From: Hyphomonas jannaschiana VP2
GTDB taxonomy: Bacteria > Pseudomonadota > Alphaproteobacteria > Caulobacterales > Hyphomonadaceae
Length of the DNA: 64,000 nucleotides
Direction of reading: 5' to 3'
NCBI RefSeq assembly: GCF_000685215.1
Contig: NZ_ARYJ01000004.1
Coordinates: 248,001-312,000, forward strand
Position 1 is the stretch's first letter, and each line of letters begins with the position of its first letter. This document shows, piece after piece, positions 51,943 to 60,581 of this stretch. The notes beneath the pieces were generated by a model. The model saw nothing but the letters and a program-made list of their open reading frames with translations. It did no database searches and was not told where the DNA came from. Made by a program: the position numbers and the translations under genes.

Positions 51943-52779
51943 CTACATCGCCGTGTCGCGCAGCTCCGACAGGTCCGGATAGTCCGGATCGCGCTTCTCG
52001 ATCCGTGCCTTGAACGCCTCGGCCATGTGCGGCGGCGGGAACATCGCCGCGTTCCACACGCCGATATAGTCCAGCGTGTCGGCGGTGTTGTGGTCGCGAC
52101 CGTAATTGATCAGCACCTTGCAGCCGGTCACGGCCAGCGGGCTGTTTCCAGCGATTTCGCGGGCCACACCCATCACCGCTTCCATCATCTCTTCATGCGT
52201 GTCGAACACGTCATTGACGAGGCCGATCTCCTTCGCCTTGGCGGCGGGCAGGCGCATGCCGGTATAGGCCATCTGCTTGACCCAGCCTTCAGGGATGTAG
52301 CGCTGCAGGCGCGGGAAGGTGCCGACGTCGGCCGTCATGGCGATATTGGTCTCCATGATGGAGAAGAAGGCGTCCTTGGTGCACCAGCGGATGTCGCCGG
52401 CGGAGATCATGTCCACCGCCCCGCCGATCACGCCGCCATGCAGGGCGAACAGTACCGGCATGCGGGCCTCTTCCATGCAGCTGAAGCTGTGCTGGATGTG
52501 CCGGATGTTGGAGCGCAGGGCTTCGGCCATGATGTAGCGGTCATGCTTGGGCGCATCGCGGTCACCGGTGAAGACGGTTGTGTCCATGCCGCCGGAGAAG
52601 TGCTTGCCGGTTGACGAGATCACGATCACCCGGGCGCGGGCATTGTTGTCGATGTCGTGGATGATTTCCGGCAGTTCGTTCCAGAACGCCTTGTTCATTG
52701 TGTTCAGCGCCTCGGGCCGGTTCATCCGGATATGGGCGATCTTGTCTTCGATGGTGACCTCAAAGCACTCGTAAGCCAT
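51943..52779 (-). CDS. Enoyl-CoA hydratase/isomerase, dienoyl-CoA isomerase type
   Basis: The 278-residue crotonase resembles eukaryotic ECH1 (delta3,5-delta2,4-dienoyl-CoA isomerase) of fatty-acid oxidation. The catalytic acids known in ECH1 appear in GGAVDMISAGDIRWC (Asp), IMETNIAM (Glu) and MTADVGTFPRL (Asp). Oxyanion-hole elements are FSGGMD and LHGGVIGGAV. It would shift double bonds of polyunsaturated acyl-CoAs. The start MAYECFEV lies after GAGGAAC. It stands between Lrp and the T1SS adaptor gene. Exact substrate is inferred from the three acidic residues. Confidence 0.88.
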   Translation of the reverse strand: MAYECFEVTIEDKIAHIRMNRPEALNTMNKAFWNELPEIIHDIDNNARARVIVISSTGKHFSGGMDTTVFTGDRDAPKHDRYIMAEALRSNIRHIQHSFSCMEEARMPVLFALHGGVIGGAVDMISAGDIRWCTKDAFFSIMETNIAMTADVGTFPRLQRYIPEGWVKQMAYTGMRLPAAKAKEIGLVNDVFDTHEEMMEAVMGVAREIAGNSPLAVTGCKVLINYGRDHNTADTLDYIGVWNAAMFPPPHMAEAFKARIEKRDPDYPDLSELRDTAM

Positions 52780-52877
52780 GTGTTCCTCCTCAGTTTGGAA
52801 GAACTGTAGCAGCCGGGCCCGGCGCTGCCAGAGGTGACGGCGGGGCAGGCGGGGCCGATGCAGGCCCCGACACCGGC

Positions 52878-54200
52878 CTATTCCCTGAAAGTCCGGGAGA
52901 CGGAATCGACCAGCGGCTTGATGAGGTATGAGATCACGGTCCGGCGGGTCGTGTGCAGGCTGGCATCGACCGGCATGCCCGGCACGATGGGGAAGTCTTC
53001 CGATGCCAGCGCTTCGTCCGGAATGGAGGCGATGACTTCGTAGTACGCGATGCCGGAATTCGGGTCGATCAGCGCATCGGCGGAGACTTTCAGCACTTCG
53101 CCATCATAGCGCGGAGTTTCGTTCCGGTCGAAGGCCGAAAAGTGCAGGGAAGCGGTCTGGCCTACGGCGATCTTGTCGATGTCCACAGGATTGACGCGCA
53201 GCTTCGCCACCAGCCTGTCATCCTCGGGCACCACATACATGATGGGTTCCGACGGGTTGATAACGCCGCCGACGGTGTGCGTGCGGATCCCGATGACGCG
53301 TCCGCTGCTCGGCGCAAGAATGTCAAGGCGTTTGCGCCGGTCGAGCGCGGTCAGTCTTTGCTCGCTGAGTTCCCCGATCTGGGTCTGGGTCTCGCGCAGC
53401 TCCGACAGAATGGCTTCCCGGGAGTCCTGTTCCACGCGCAGGATCTCGCTACGCGTTTCGCCAATCTGGACCTCCGTCGCGGCAATATCTGAAATCAGGG
53501 AGTCCTTCTCGCCCTGAAGGCGCGACAGGTCCCGCTTGAGTGCCAGGACGCGCACTTCGGAGGCATTGCCCTGTGCACTGAGCTTCTCGAAACGCCCGAC
53601 TTCATCTTCCAGAAGGGCGATCTGGTTGTCTTTCGACTCGATCTCGCGGTTCATGCCGTTGATGCGTGTGGTGAGCTGGTCGATCCGCTGCTGCAGGATT
53701 TTCAGCTGCGTGGCACGCGTTTGTGTGCGGGCGGTCAGCAGGGTCTGCTGGCTGTCCAGCACATCCTGCATCTTCGGATTGTCTGCAAGGTCGGTGAAGC
53801 CGGAGCGCAGGGCCAGTGAGGGCTTGTTGTCGCGCTCTGCGATCAGGCGGGCTTCGGTGCCCAGCAGGTCGAACAGGCGGGCTTCCAGTGCATCGACCGT
53901 CGCATCGGCCGTGATCGGATCGAGCGAGATCAGCTTCTGCCCGGCGGTCACATGGTCTGCTTCCGAGACATAGATCTCGCGCACAATCCCGCCTTCGAGG
54001 TGTTGCACGGCCTGCTGGTTGCCTTCCACGACAACTTGTCCGCCCGTCAGCACGGCGCCCTCGAACGGGGCCAGAAGGGACCAGAGGAACAGGCCGCCAA
54101 AGACGAGCGTGATCACACCCCAGCCGATGCGGACGGCGGAGAGGTGCGCGGCATCGGTCTGACGGGCGCGTTCAGGAAGGGCCTGGGCCTGATCAGCCAT
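52878..54200 (-). CDS. Type I secretion membrane fusion protein (HlyD/PrtE family)
   Basis: The 440-residue protein has a cytoplasmic N-terminus, one TM helix (~30-50, IGWGVITLVFGGLFLWSLL), a lipoyl-like start HLEGGIVREIYVSEADHVTA, a long coiled coil (~130-290) and a beta-barrel tail ending VDSVSRTFRE. It links the ABC exporter to an outer-membrane TolC. The ATG at 54200 (MADQAQAL) overlaps the upstream ABC gene by 8 bases. No TolC or RTX substrate gene is in the window. Confidence 0.93.
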   Translation of the reverse strand: MADQAQALPERARQTDAAHLSAVRIGWGVITLVFGGLFLWSLLAPFEGAVLTGGQVVVEGNQQAVQHLEGGIVREIYVSEADHVTAGQKLISLDPITADATVDALEARLFDLLGTEARLIAERDNKPSLALRSGFTDLADNPKMQDVLDSQQTLLTARTQTRATQLKILQQRIDQLTTRINGMNREIESKDNQIALLEDEVGRFEKLSAQGNASEVRVLALKRDLSRLQGEKDSLISDIAATEVQIGETRSEILRVEQDSREAILSELRETQTQIGELSEQRLTALDRRKRLDILAPSSGRVIGIRTHTVGGVINPSEPIMYVVPEDDRLVAKLRVNPVDIDKIAVGQTASLHFSAFDRNETPRYDGEVLKVSADALIDPNSGIAYYEVIASIPDEALASEDFPIVPGMPVDASLHTTRRTVISYLIKPLVDSVSRTFRE

Positions 54201-55929
54201 TGCTTTCCGTCCGCTTGCGGATGCTTGGCACGCCGGAAGGCTTCGGCAGGATCTTCGACAGCACGTCATCGCGCGGGCCGAAGGCTTTCATCTCACCGTC
54301 TTCGATCACCAGAAGCTTGTTGCAATTGGCAATCGCGTTGGGGCGGTGCGCCACGATGATCGTCGTTGCGCGGCGTTCTTGCAGCTTGCGGATGGCCAGC
54401 TGCAGGGCCTCGTCGCCCTTGGCGTCGAGATTGGAGTTCGGTTCGTCGAGGACGACGAAGGACGGATCGCCATAGAGCGCCCTTGCCAGGCCGACACGCT
54501 GGCGCTGGCCGGCAGAGAGGAACGCCCCGGCCATACCGACTTCGGTGTCATATCCATCCGGCAGGCGCAGGATCAGGTCGTGACAGGCCGCCGCCTGCGC
54601 CGCCGAGATGATGGCAGCTGGCTCAGCCTGCGGATCGAACCGGGCGATGTTCTCCCGGATCGTTCCGGACATGAGATCAGATTGCTGGGGCAGATAGCCG
54701 ATCTGGCGGCCGAGCTGTTCGCGGCTGTAGTGGCCGAGTTCGGCGCCATCCAGTCGGACCGTACCGGAGATCAGCGGCCAGACGCCGGTCATCAGGCGGG
54801 CGAGGGTGGACTTGCCGGCGGCGCTTGGCCCCAGAATGCCCAGCACGTCGCCCGGCTGCAGCTGGAAGCTGAGGTTCCGGATCACCGGCTTGCGGGAACC
54901 GGGCGGGCCGCCATAGAGGTTCTCCACGCTGAGATGCCCCTGGATCGGCGGCAGCTCCATCGCGTCGCCGCGCGGCGGGACTTTTTCCAGGATGGCCTTC
55001 AACGCCGTCCAGGATTCGTGTGCGGAGATAATCGAGCGCCATTGCGCGACGCTCTGCTCAATGGGGGCAATGGCGCGGCCCATCAGGATGGAGGCGGCCA
55101 CCAGTTCGCCGGCGGTCGTCATGCCGTTGGTGCCGCGGATCACCAGCCAGGCACCGATGCCGAGAATGGCAGATTGCAGGAACAGGCGGAACGCTTTCGT
55201 GCCCGCGGTGAAGCCGGACAGCTGCCGGCCGGACTGGAACATCCGGTTGTCGGAGGCGTCAAAGGACTGCCGCCAGCGGCTGCGCAGGTTCGGCCGCATG
55301 CCCATGGCGTCGATGACTTCGGCATTGCGGACCATTTCCTGGGAATGGGCCTGCGCCGTGCGCTCCATGATTTCGGTTTCACGCAGATGCTTGTCGGTGA
55401 GGCGCTGGTTGAGGAAGCCGATGCCGACCAGGACGATTGCGCCGAACACGGCCCACAGGCCGAAGATCGGGTGCAGCATGAACAGGACGATAAAGAAAAG
55501 CGGGCTCCAGGGCGCATCCATGACGGCGCCGGGAACCGGGCCGGAGAAGAAGCGGCGCAGCTGTCGCAGGTCCCGCAGCGGCTTGTCGCTGAGCTGGCCG
55601 GCCTCTTTGAGGGCGAGGTCCATCGAGGCATTCGCCACGCGCTCGCTGAGCCGGTCCTCAAAGCGCGAGGCGGCGCTGGAGAACAGGCCGGTGCGGACCC
55701 ATTCGAGAATGCCGAGCGTCGCATACAGCATCAGGATCAGCACCGAGAGCGCCACCAGCGTCGGCATCGACTGGGACGGGATCACCCGGTCATAGACCTG
55801 CAGCATGTAAAGCGGCCCGGTCAGCATGAGCAGGTTCAGGGCCAGGCTGAAGGCCAGCAGGTGGAACACGACACCCTTCGAGGCCGTCAGGGCCTCGATC
55901 ATTTCATTGGGTGTGTGACGGGCTGTCAT
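54193..55929 (-). CDS. Type I secretion ABC transporter (PrtD-type)
   Basis: The 578-residue half-transporter has an N-terminal membrane domain (~6 helices from ~22 to ~290) and an ABC domain: Walker A GPSAAGKST, Q-loop YLPQQSDLMSGTI, signature LSAGQRQRVGLARAL, Walker B FVVLDEPNSNLD and switch His VAHRP. There is no N-terminal C39 peptidase domain, so the cargo is likely an unprocessed protein such as an RTX protease, lipase or S-layer-type protein. It would act with the HlyD-type protein encoded just downstream. Start ATG at 55929. Confidence 0.95.
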   Translation of the reverse strand: MTARHTPNEMIEALTASKGVVFHLLAFSLALNLLMLTGPLYMLQVYDRVIPSQSMPTLVALSVLILMLYATLGILEWVRTGLFSSAASRFEDRLSERVANASMDLALKEAGQLSDKPLRDLRQLRRFFSGPVPGAVMDAPWSPLFFIVLFMLHPIFGLWAVFGAIVLVGIGFLNQRLTDKHLRETEIMERTAQAHSQEMVRNAEVIDAMGMRPNLRSRWRQSFDASDNRMFQSGRQLSGFTAGTKAFRLFLQSAILGIGAWLVIRGTNGMTTAGELVAASILMGRAIAPIEQSVAQWRSIISAHESWTALKAILEKVPPRGDAMELPPIQGHLSVENLYGGPPGSRKPVIRNLSFQLQPGDVLGILGPSAAGKSTLARLMTGVWPLISGTVRLDGAELGHYSREQLGRQIGYLPQQSDLMSGTIRENIARFDPQAEPAAIISAAQAAACHDLILRLPDGYDTEVGMAGAFLSAGQRQRVGLARALYGDPSFVVLDEPNSNLDAKGDEALQLAIRKLQERRATTIIVAHRPNAIANCNKLLVIEDGEMKAFGPRDDVLSKILPKPSGVPSIRKRTESNG

Positions 55930-56139
55930 CGATCAGACGGATCCTGTTCCGTTACCCGGCAGACCATTTCCCGGTGCTGCGGAGCGGCCATATCTAGCGG
56001 GCAACGGTTACAATCATGCAACCGTCCAATTGTCGTTCCCCCGGCCGGGGGATGCAAGGTTTCAGGACACTACCATGCCTGCAATGACAGGAAACGTCCG
56101 GTTTCACCCTGAAATTGTAGCAAATTCCGGGCCAGCCCG

Positions 56140-57150
56140 TCAGGCGGTGACGGCTTCGGCCCGCGTCGGCCGCATCAGCAGGCGCACGATGGCCTCGTCG
56201 ACACTGATTTCGCCCTCGATCACGGCGGCGACTGCGTCTGAAATCGGCATTTCCACGCCATGTTTCGCGGCCAGTTTCCGCAGCACGGGTGCGGTCGCGA
56301 CGCCTTCGGTCACGGCGTTGCGCGCGCCCATGATGCTGTCCAGGGAGTCGCCCTTGCCGAGCGCCATGCCACAGCTCATGTTCCGGCTGGTCTCCGAGGA
56401 ACAGGTCAGGACGAGGTCGCCGAGGCCCGAGAGGCCTGCCAGCGTCTCCCGTTCCGCGCCGAGCTTCAGGGCGAGCCGTGTCATCTCCGCGCTGCCGCGT
56501 GCAATCAGGGCCGCATGGGCCGACCGGCCAAGCCCCTTGCCGAGGGCGATACCGCAGGCGATGGCCAGCACATTTTTCACCGCGCCGCCGATTTCTGCGC
56601 CCAGCAGGTCATGCGCCAGATAGGGCCGGAATGTCGGGGTGGAGATCGCCGCGATCAGTTCGGTCCCCAGCGTTTCGTCCTCGATGGCGAAGGTCACCGC
56701 CGTCGGCAGACCCTGCGCGACGTCAATGGCAAAGCTCGGGCCGGACATGACGGCCGGCACCGCCTCTGGCAGCTCGTCCTTCAGGATCTGCGTCATGAAC
56801 TCGCCCGTCGCCAGCTCGATCCCCTTGGAGCAGAGCACGACCGGCGTGCCGGGCTTCAGCGTGCCTTTCAGCGCCTTCAGAGTCGCGCGGGTGTGCTGGG
56901 CCGGGGCCACCGCGAAGACAGCATCCATGCCTGCGAGGTCGGCAAGGTCGCTGGTCGCCTTCAGGGCGGGTTTCAGCGCCACGCCCGGCAGGAAGACGGT
57001 GTTCTCATGGTCCGTATTGATCGCCTCTGCGACGTCTGCCTCACGGCACCAGATCAGCACGTCCTGGCCGTCACGGGTCAGCATCTGTGCGATGGCCGTG
57101 CCCCAGGCGCCGCCGCCGATCACGCCGAACTTCTTGAAATGCGTTGTCAT
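56140..57150 (-). CDS. gpsA: NAD(P)+ glycerol-3-phosphate dehydrogenase
   Basis: Reduces dihydroxyacetone phosphate to sn-glycerol 3-phosphate for phospholipid synthesis. The 336-residue protein has the cofactor motif VIGGGAWGTAIAQML, the SKGIELATGEFM loop, the GPSFAIDVAQGLPTA segment and the substrate/catalytic stretch GAVKNVLAIACGIALGKGLG with the catalytic Lys. The start MTTHFKKFGV gives the normal GpsA length. The upstream thiolase-like gene is 57 bases away on the same strand. Confidence 0.97.
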   Translation of the reverse strand: MTTHFKKFGVIGGGAWGTAIAQMLTRDGQDVLIWCREADVAEAINTDHENTVFLPGVALKPALKATSDLADLAGMDAVFAVAPAQHTRATLKALKGTLKPGTPVVLCSKGIELATGEFMTQILKDELPEAVPAVMSGPSFAIDVAQGLPTAVTFAIEDETLGTELIAAISTPTFRPYLAHDLLGAEIGGAVKNVLAIACGIALGKGLGRSAHAALIARGSAEMTRLALKLGAERETLAGLSGLGDLVLTCSSETSRNMSCGMALGKGDSLDSIMGARNAVTEGVATAPVLRKLAAKHGVEMPISDAVAAVIEGEISVDEAIVRLLMRPTRAEAVTA

Positions 57151-57207
57151 GCCCGGAATTTGGGCGAAACCGTCAGTCTCGGCAAGCCGCCGCTGTCATA
57201 GCAGCGA

Positions 57208-58722
57208 TCAGGTGAAGTCGAACGTGCCCGTTTCGCCGTCCACCGTGATTTTCACGCTGCGGCCGACGGGGCTTGCGTCCTCGCGCAAGACGGCGAGGGC
57301 AGCCGGGCTGGCATTGGCGAGCGCGCGGCGGCCATCCGGCAGGCGGGCGAAGATAATGCCCTTGTTGGGGCCTTCCTTGCCATGCGTGACCGTGAAGGTT
57401 TCGAGCTTGGCGACACAACTCTCTGTGCACAATTCGATTTCTTCTGCCGGACGGGCATAGCGGGCAACCGGTGTGAACTCAGCCGGCTTGGCGGTTGAAT
57501 AGACACCGACGGCTTCCTTGGTCATCCAGCCGCCATTGGCGAGGACGAGACCGAACGTCCCGGCATCGCCGCGAAGCTTGGCAACCATTTCGGCAATTCC
57601 GTGCAGGGAGTAATTGTTCCCCGGGCCACCAAAGAAGGGCAGGCCGCCGGTCAGGGTCAGCGGACGCTTGTCGGTTTTCCAGTCGACGCCCAGCGCCTGC
57701 GTCGAGGAGAACACGGCGCAGGGGAAGCAGGAATAGAGATCGAAGTGCGCCATGTCGGCAGCCGTCTTGCCGGACTGATCCAGCGCGCGGGAGATTGCGG
57801 CCTCCATGGCGAAGGAGCCATCCAGCCGTGGGCGGACGGAAATGAAATCGTCGGAGCCTTCGCCGGCGCCGTGCAGATAGACGCGCTTGTCTTCCGCAAT
57901 GCCGAGCTCGTCAGCTTTCGACGAACTCATCACGATGGCAGCGGCGCCCTGGTTCACGGCGTCCTGCGCGATGAACCATTTCAGGAACGGGTCGGCATAT
58001 TCATAGTTCGCCTTGGACGGCGTCGACAGGAACTCGACCGAATGCTCGACCGGGAACTGAGAGTAGGGGTTCTTTGCGGCGACGGCCGTGAAGGGCTGGA
58101 ACAGCTGCGCCATGGCCTTGCGGTGTTCACTGCGCGAGCGGCCTTCGCGGGCGGCGATGGCGTTTTCGAACAGGGCGTAGAAATAGGCCGGGGCAACAAT
58201 GCCGTGCTTGATCTCTTCGCGGCTCAGCATCATCGGGCCGGTGCCGCGGTCTTCATACTCGGCGTCGGCGCCGTCGGCCCAGTTGATCTCCACGCCGTGG
58301 CGGCGTGCGCCCTTGGAGGCGCGGTTGGCTTCAGAGCCGGAGATCAGCGCGCACTCGATCTCGCCTTCGAAGACCTTGGCCGCCATCTCGTTGACGAGGG
58401 CCTGCGGGCTCTGTCCGCCGACGGTCTCATAGATCAGGTGGGCAGGGGCGGCGCCGATGTCACGCGCCAGCGTGCCGGGCAGGTTCGTGTTGTGGCCATG
58501 CGGGTGCGGCGCGCCGCGCACGGAATCCTCGAAGATGCGCACCACGGCAAGCGTGTCGATGGCCTCTGCGATGCCTGCCGCACCGGTATCGGCGAGGGCG
58601 GCTTTGGACGCATCCACCATCAGCGACAGCGGGGAGGGCGCCCCGGCTGGCCCGGCTGTGCCGTCCCACTGGCTGAGGCTCTGGCCGACGCCGACGAGTA
58701 CAGGAAGATCCCCTTTGGCCAT
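57208..58722 (-). CDS. Thiolase-like acetyl-CoA acetyltransferase
   Basis: The 504-residue protein belongs to the thiolase-like superfamily used for acetyl-CoA acetyltransferase/SCP2-type enzymes. The start LPVLVGVGQSLSQWDG, and the C-terminal GLPFFGGPGNNYSLHG and NGGWMTKEAVGVYS match this subgroup, with a Cys candidate in SCFPCAVFSS. Classic thiolase active-site residues are partly altered, so the reaction is not certain. It lies between the monooxygenase and gpsA, suggesting acyl-CoA or ketone catabolism. Confidence 0.85.
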   Translation of the reverse strand: MAKGDLPVLVGVGQSLSQWDGTAGPAGAPSPLSLMVDASKAALADTGAAGIAEAIDTLAVVRIFEDSVRGAPHPHGHNTNLPGTLARDIGAAPAHLIYETVGGQSPQALVNEMAAKVFEGEIECALISGSEANRASKGARRHGVEINWADGADAEYEDRGTGPMMLSREEIKHGIVAPAYFYALFENAIAAREGRSRSEHRKAMAQLFQPFTAVAAKNPYSQFPVEHSVEFLSTPSKANYEYADPFLKWFIAQDAVNQGAAAIVMSSSKADELGIAEDKRVYLHGAGEGSDDFISVRPRLDGSFAMEAAISRALDQSGKTAADMAHFDLYSCFPCAVFSSTQALGVDWKTDKRPLTLTGGLPFFGGPGNNYSLHGIAEMVAKLRGDAGTFGLVLANGGWMTKEAVGVYSTAKPAEFTPVARYARPAEEIELCTESCVAKLETFTVTHGKEGPNKGIIFARLPDGRRALANASPAALAVLREDASPVGRSVKITVDGETGTFDFT

Positions 58723-58840
58723 TGTTCGCTCCCGAATATATTTATGCCTGATCCCTGCTTATCGCGGGATCAGGCAGGTTTCGAGACGGGACGCCGGGGA
58801 AAGCCCTTAGGGCAATCTGCGGCCAATCTGCAGGCCTGTT

Positions 58841-60496
58841 TCAGGAAGCCTCGGCCGGTGCGCGGGACAGGGTGAAACCCTTGTAGTCATTCGCGGCGAC
58901 ATCGTCGCAAACTTCGCGGTAGACACCGACGCCGCCCACATAAGGCATGAACACGCGCGGCTTGCCCGGCACATTCGCGCCGAGATACCAGGAATTGGCC
59001 TGCAGGTAGAGCGTCTCCGTCGCCACCTCATTCACATGGGCCACCCATTCGGCCTCTGCCTCCGGTGTGGCCTCCACCACGTTCAGCTGCCGCTCGGCCA
59101 TGTCCTGAATACAGTCTGCGATCCAGTCGACATGCTGTTCGATGGAGACGATCATGTTGGACAGGACCGACGGGCTGCCCGGCCCGGTGATCATGAACAT
59201 GTTCGGGAAACCGGATACGGTCAGGCCCAGATAGGTGAGCGGCCCGGCCGCCCATTTGTCCTTCAGCTTCAGGCCGTCCCGGCCGCGAATGTCGATCCGC
59301 TCCAGCGAGCCCGTCATGGCATCAAAGCCGATGGCATAGATCAGCACGTCGAACTCATAATCGCGTTCGCTGGTGCGCAAGCCTGTCTCGGTGATGGTCT
59401 CGATAGGCGACTTGTTGAGGTCGATCAGGTGGACATTGTCCTGATTGTAGACCTCGAAATAGCCGGTATCGACGACCAGGCGCTTCGTGCCGAAGGGATA
59501 GGTCTTGGGGATCAGCAGGTCTGCCGTCTCGGGATCCTTCACGATTTCGCGGACCTTCCCGGCAACGAAATCTGCCAGCAGCTTGTTGGCTGCCGGATCG
59601 ACGCCGGTATCGGCATAAGGCGCGCCGACGCAGAAGCCGCCCTTCGCCCAGCGCCGTTCGAATTCCCGCAGGCGGTCTTCTTCCGATTGTTCCAGCGCCA
59701 GCTCTTCGGTCGGTTCCAGCGTCACGATGCCGATGCCGGATTCGCGTTGCTGCTGGCGGTAGTCTTCGCGGTTGGCCAGCCAGTCCTCGCGCACGGCCGG
59801 GTCCAGCGGACCATTATGGGCCGGTACGCTGTAATTGGGTGTGCGCTGGAAGACGAACAGCTCGCCGACTTGCGGCGCGATGGTGGTGATCGTCTGGATG
59901 CCGGAGGAGCCGGTACCGATGATGCCGACCCGCTTACCGGAGAGGTCGACGTCCTCCGGCCAGGTCGCCGTGCTGAGGGTCAGGCCCTTGAAGGTTCCGG
60001 CGCCCGGAATGTCCGGCGTCTTGGCCGCGGACAGACAGCCGGTCGCCATGACACAATAGCGTGCCTCTATGGTCTCGCCCTGGTCCGTTGTGATCCGCCA
60101 TAGTCCGGTATGGTCATCATATGATGCGGCGTTAATACGGGTGTTGAAGCTGATGTCGCGGCGCAGATCGAACCGGTCCGCGACGTGATTGGCATAGTCG
60201 AGCAGCTCACCCTGAGGCGCGTAACGCTCCGACCATTGCCACTCTTCCTCCAGTTCCTTGGAGAAGGAGAACGAATATTCCTGGCTCTCAATATCGACGC
60301 GCGCGCCGGGATAGCGGTTCCAGAACCAGGTTCCCCCGACTCCGCTGCCGGCTTCGAAGACATGCGCCTTCAATCCCATGCCGCGTAGCTTGTGCAGCAT
60401 ATACATGCCGGCGAAACCGGCACCCACGATTACGGTATCATACTTTGTTGTTTTGGCAGGCTTTTTCCCTGCACCGGCACCTTCGGCTCCCGGCAT
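58841..60496 (-). CDS. Flavin-containing monooxygenase, Baeyer-Villiger-like
   Basis: FAD/NADPH monooxygenase of 551 residues. FAD site GAGFAGMYMLHKLRGMG and GGTWFWNRYPGARVDIES (second BVMO fingerprint GGTW-N-YPG-R-D) are intact, and the NADPH-binding GTGSSGIQ is present. The first BVMO fingerprint F-x-G-x-x-x-H-x-x-x-W reads FKGLTLSTATWP: the His is Ser. It may therefore be a BVMO variant or a related N-/S-oxygenase. It neighbours a thiolase-like gene; ketone or hydrocarbon oxidation is a plausible inference. Confidence 0.9.
   Translation of the reverse strand: MPGAEGAGAGKKPAKTTKYDTVIVGAGFAGMYMLHKLRGMGLKAHVFEAGSGVGGTWFWNRYPGARVDIESQEYSFSFSKELEEEWQWSERYAPQGELLDYANHVADRFDLRRDISFNTRINAASYDDHTGLWRITTDQGETIEARYCVMATGCLSAAKTPDIPGAGTFKGLTLSTATWPEDVDLSGKRVGIIGTGSSGIQTITTIAPQVGELFVFQRTPNYSVPAHNGPLDPAVREDWLANREDYRQQQRESGIGIVTLEPTEELALEQSEEDRLREFERRWAKGGFCVGAPYADTGVDPAANKLLADFVAGKVREIVKDPETADLLIPKTYPFGTKRLVVDTGYFEVYNQDNVHLIDLNKSPIETITETGLRTSERDYEFDVLIYAIGFDAMTGSLERIDIRGRDGLKLKDKWAAGPLTYLGLTVSGFPNMFMITGPGSPSVLSNMIVSIEQHVDWIADCIQDMAERQLNVVEATPEAEAEWVAHVNEVATETLYLQANSWYLGANVPGKPRVFMPYVGGVGVYREVCDDVAANDYKGFTLSRAPAEAS
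60091..60112. other. 22-bp match to intergenic 39756-39777, within the monooxygenase
   Basis: The plus-strand sequence starting TGATCCGCCATAGTCC encodes (on the minus strand) the residues HTGLWRI of the monooxygenase. It is identical to the intergenic segment at 39756-39777. Confidence 0.75.
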
Positions 60497-60581
60497 GTTT
60501 TTTCCTCCCGCTGCAAGACAGCTGGAGGGAATTTACCACAGGATTTTGAATTGAGAGCCTGTCACGCCGGGGCAGGCAGGT

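Noticed and set aside
54346..56112. 588-aa plus-strand frame
   Set aside because: Antisense to the PrtD-type ABC transporter, whose Walker and signature motifs are complete.
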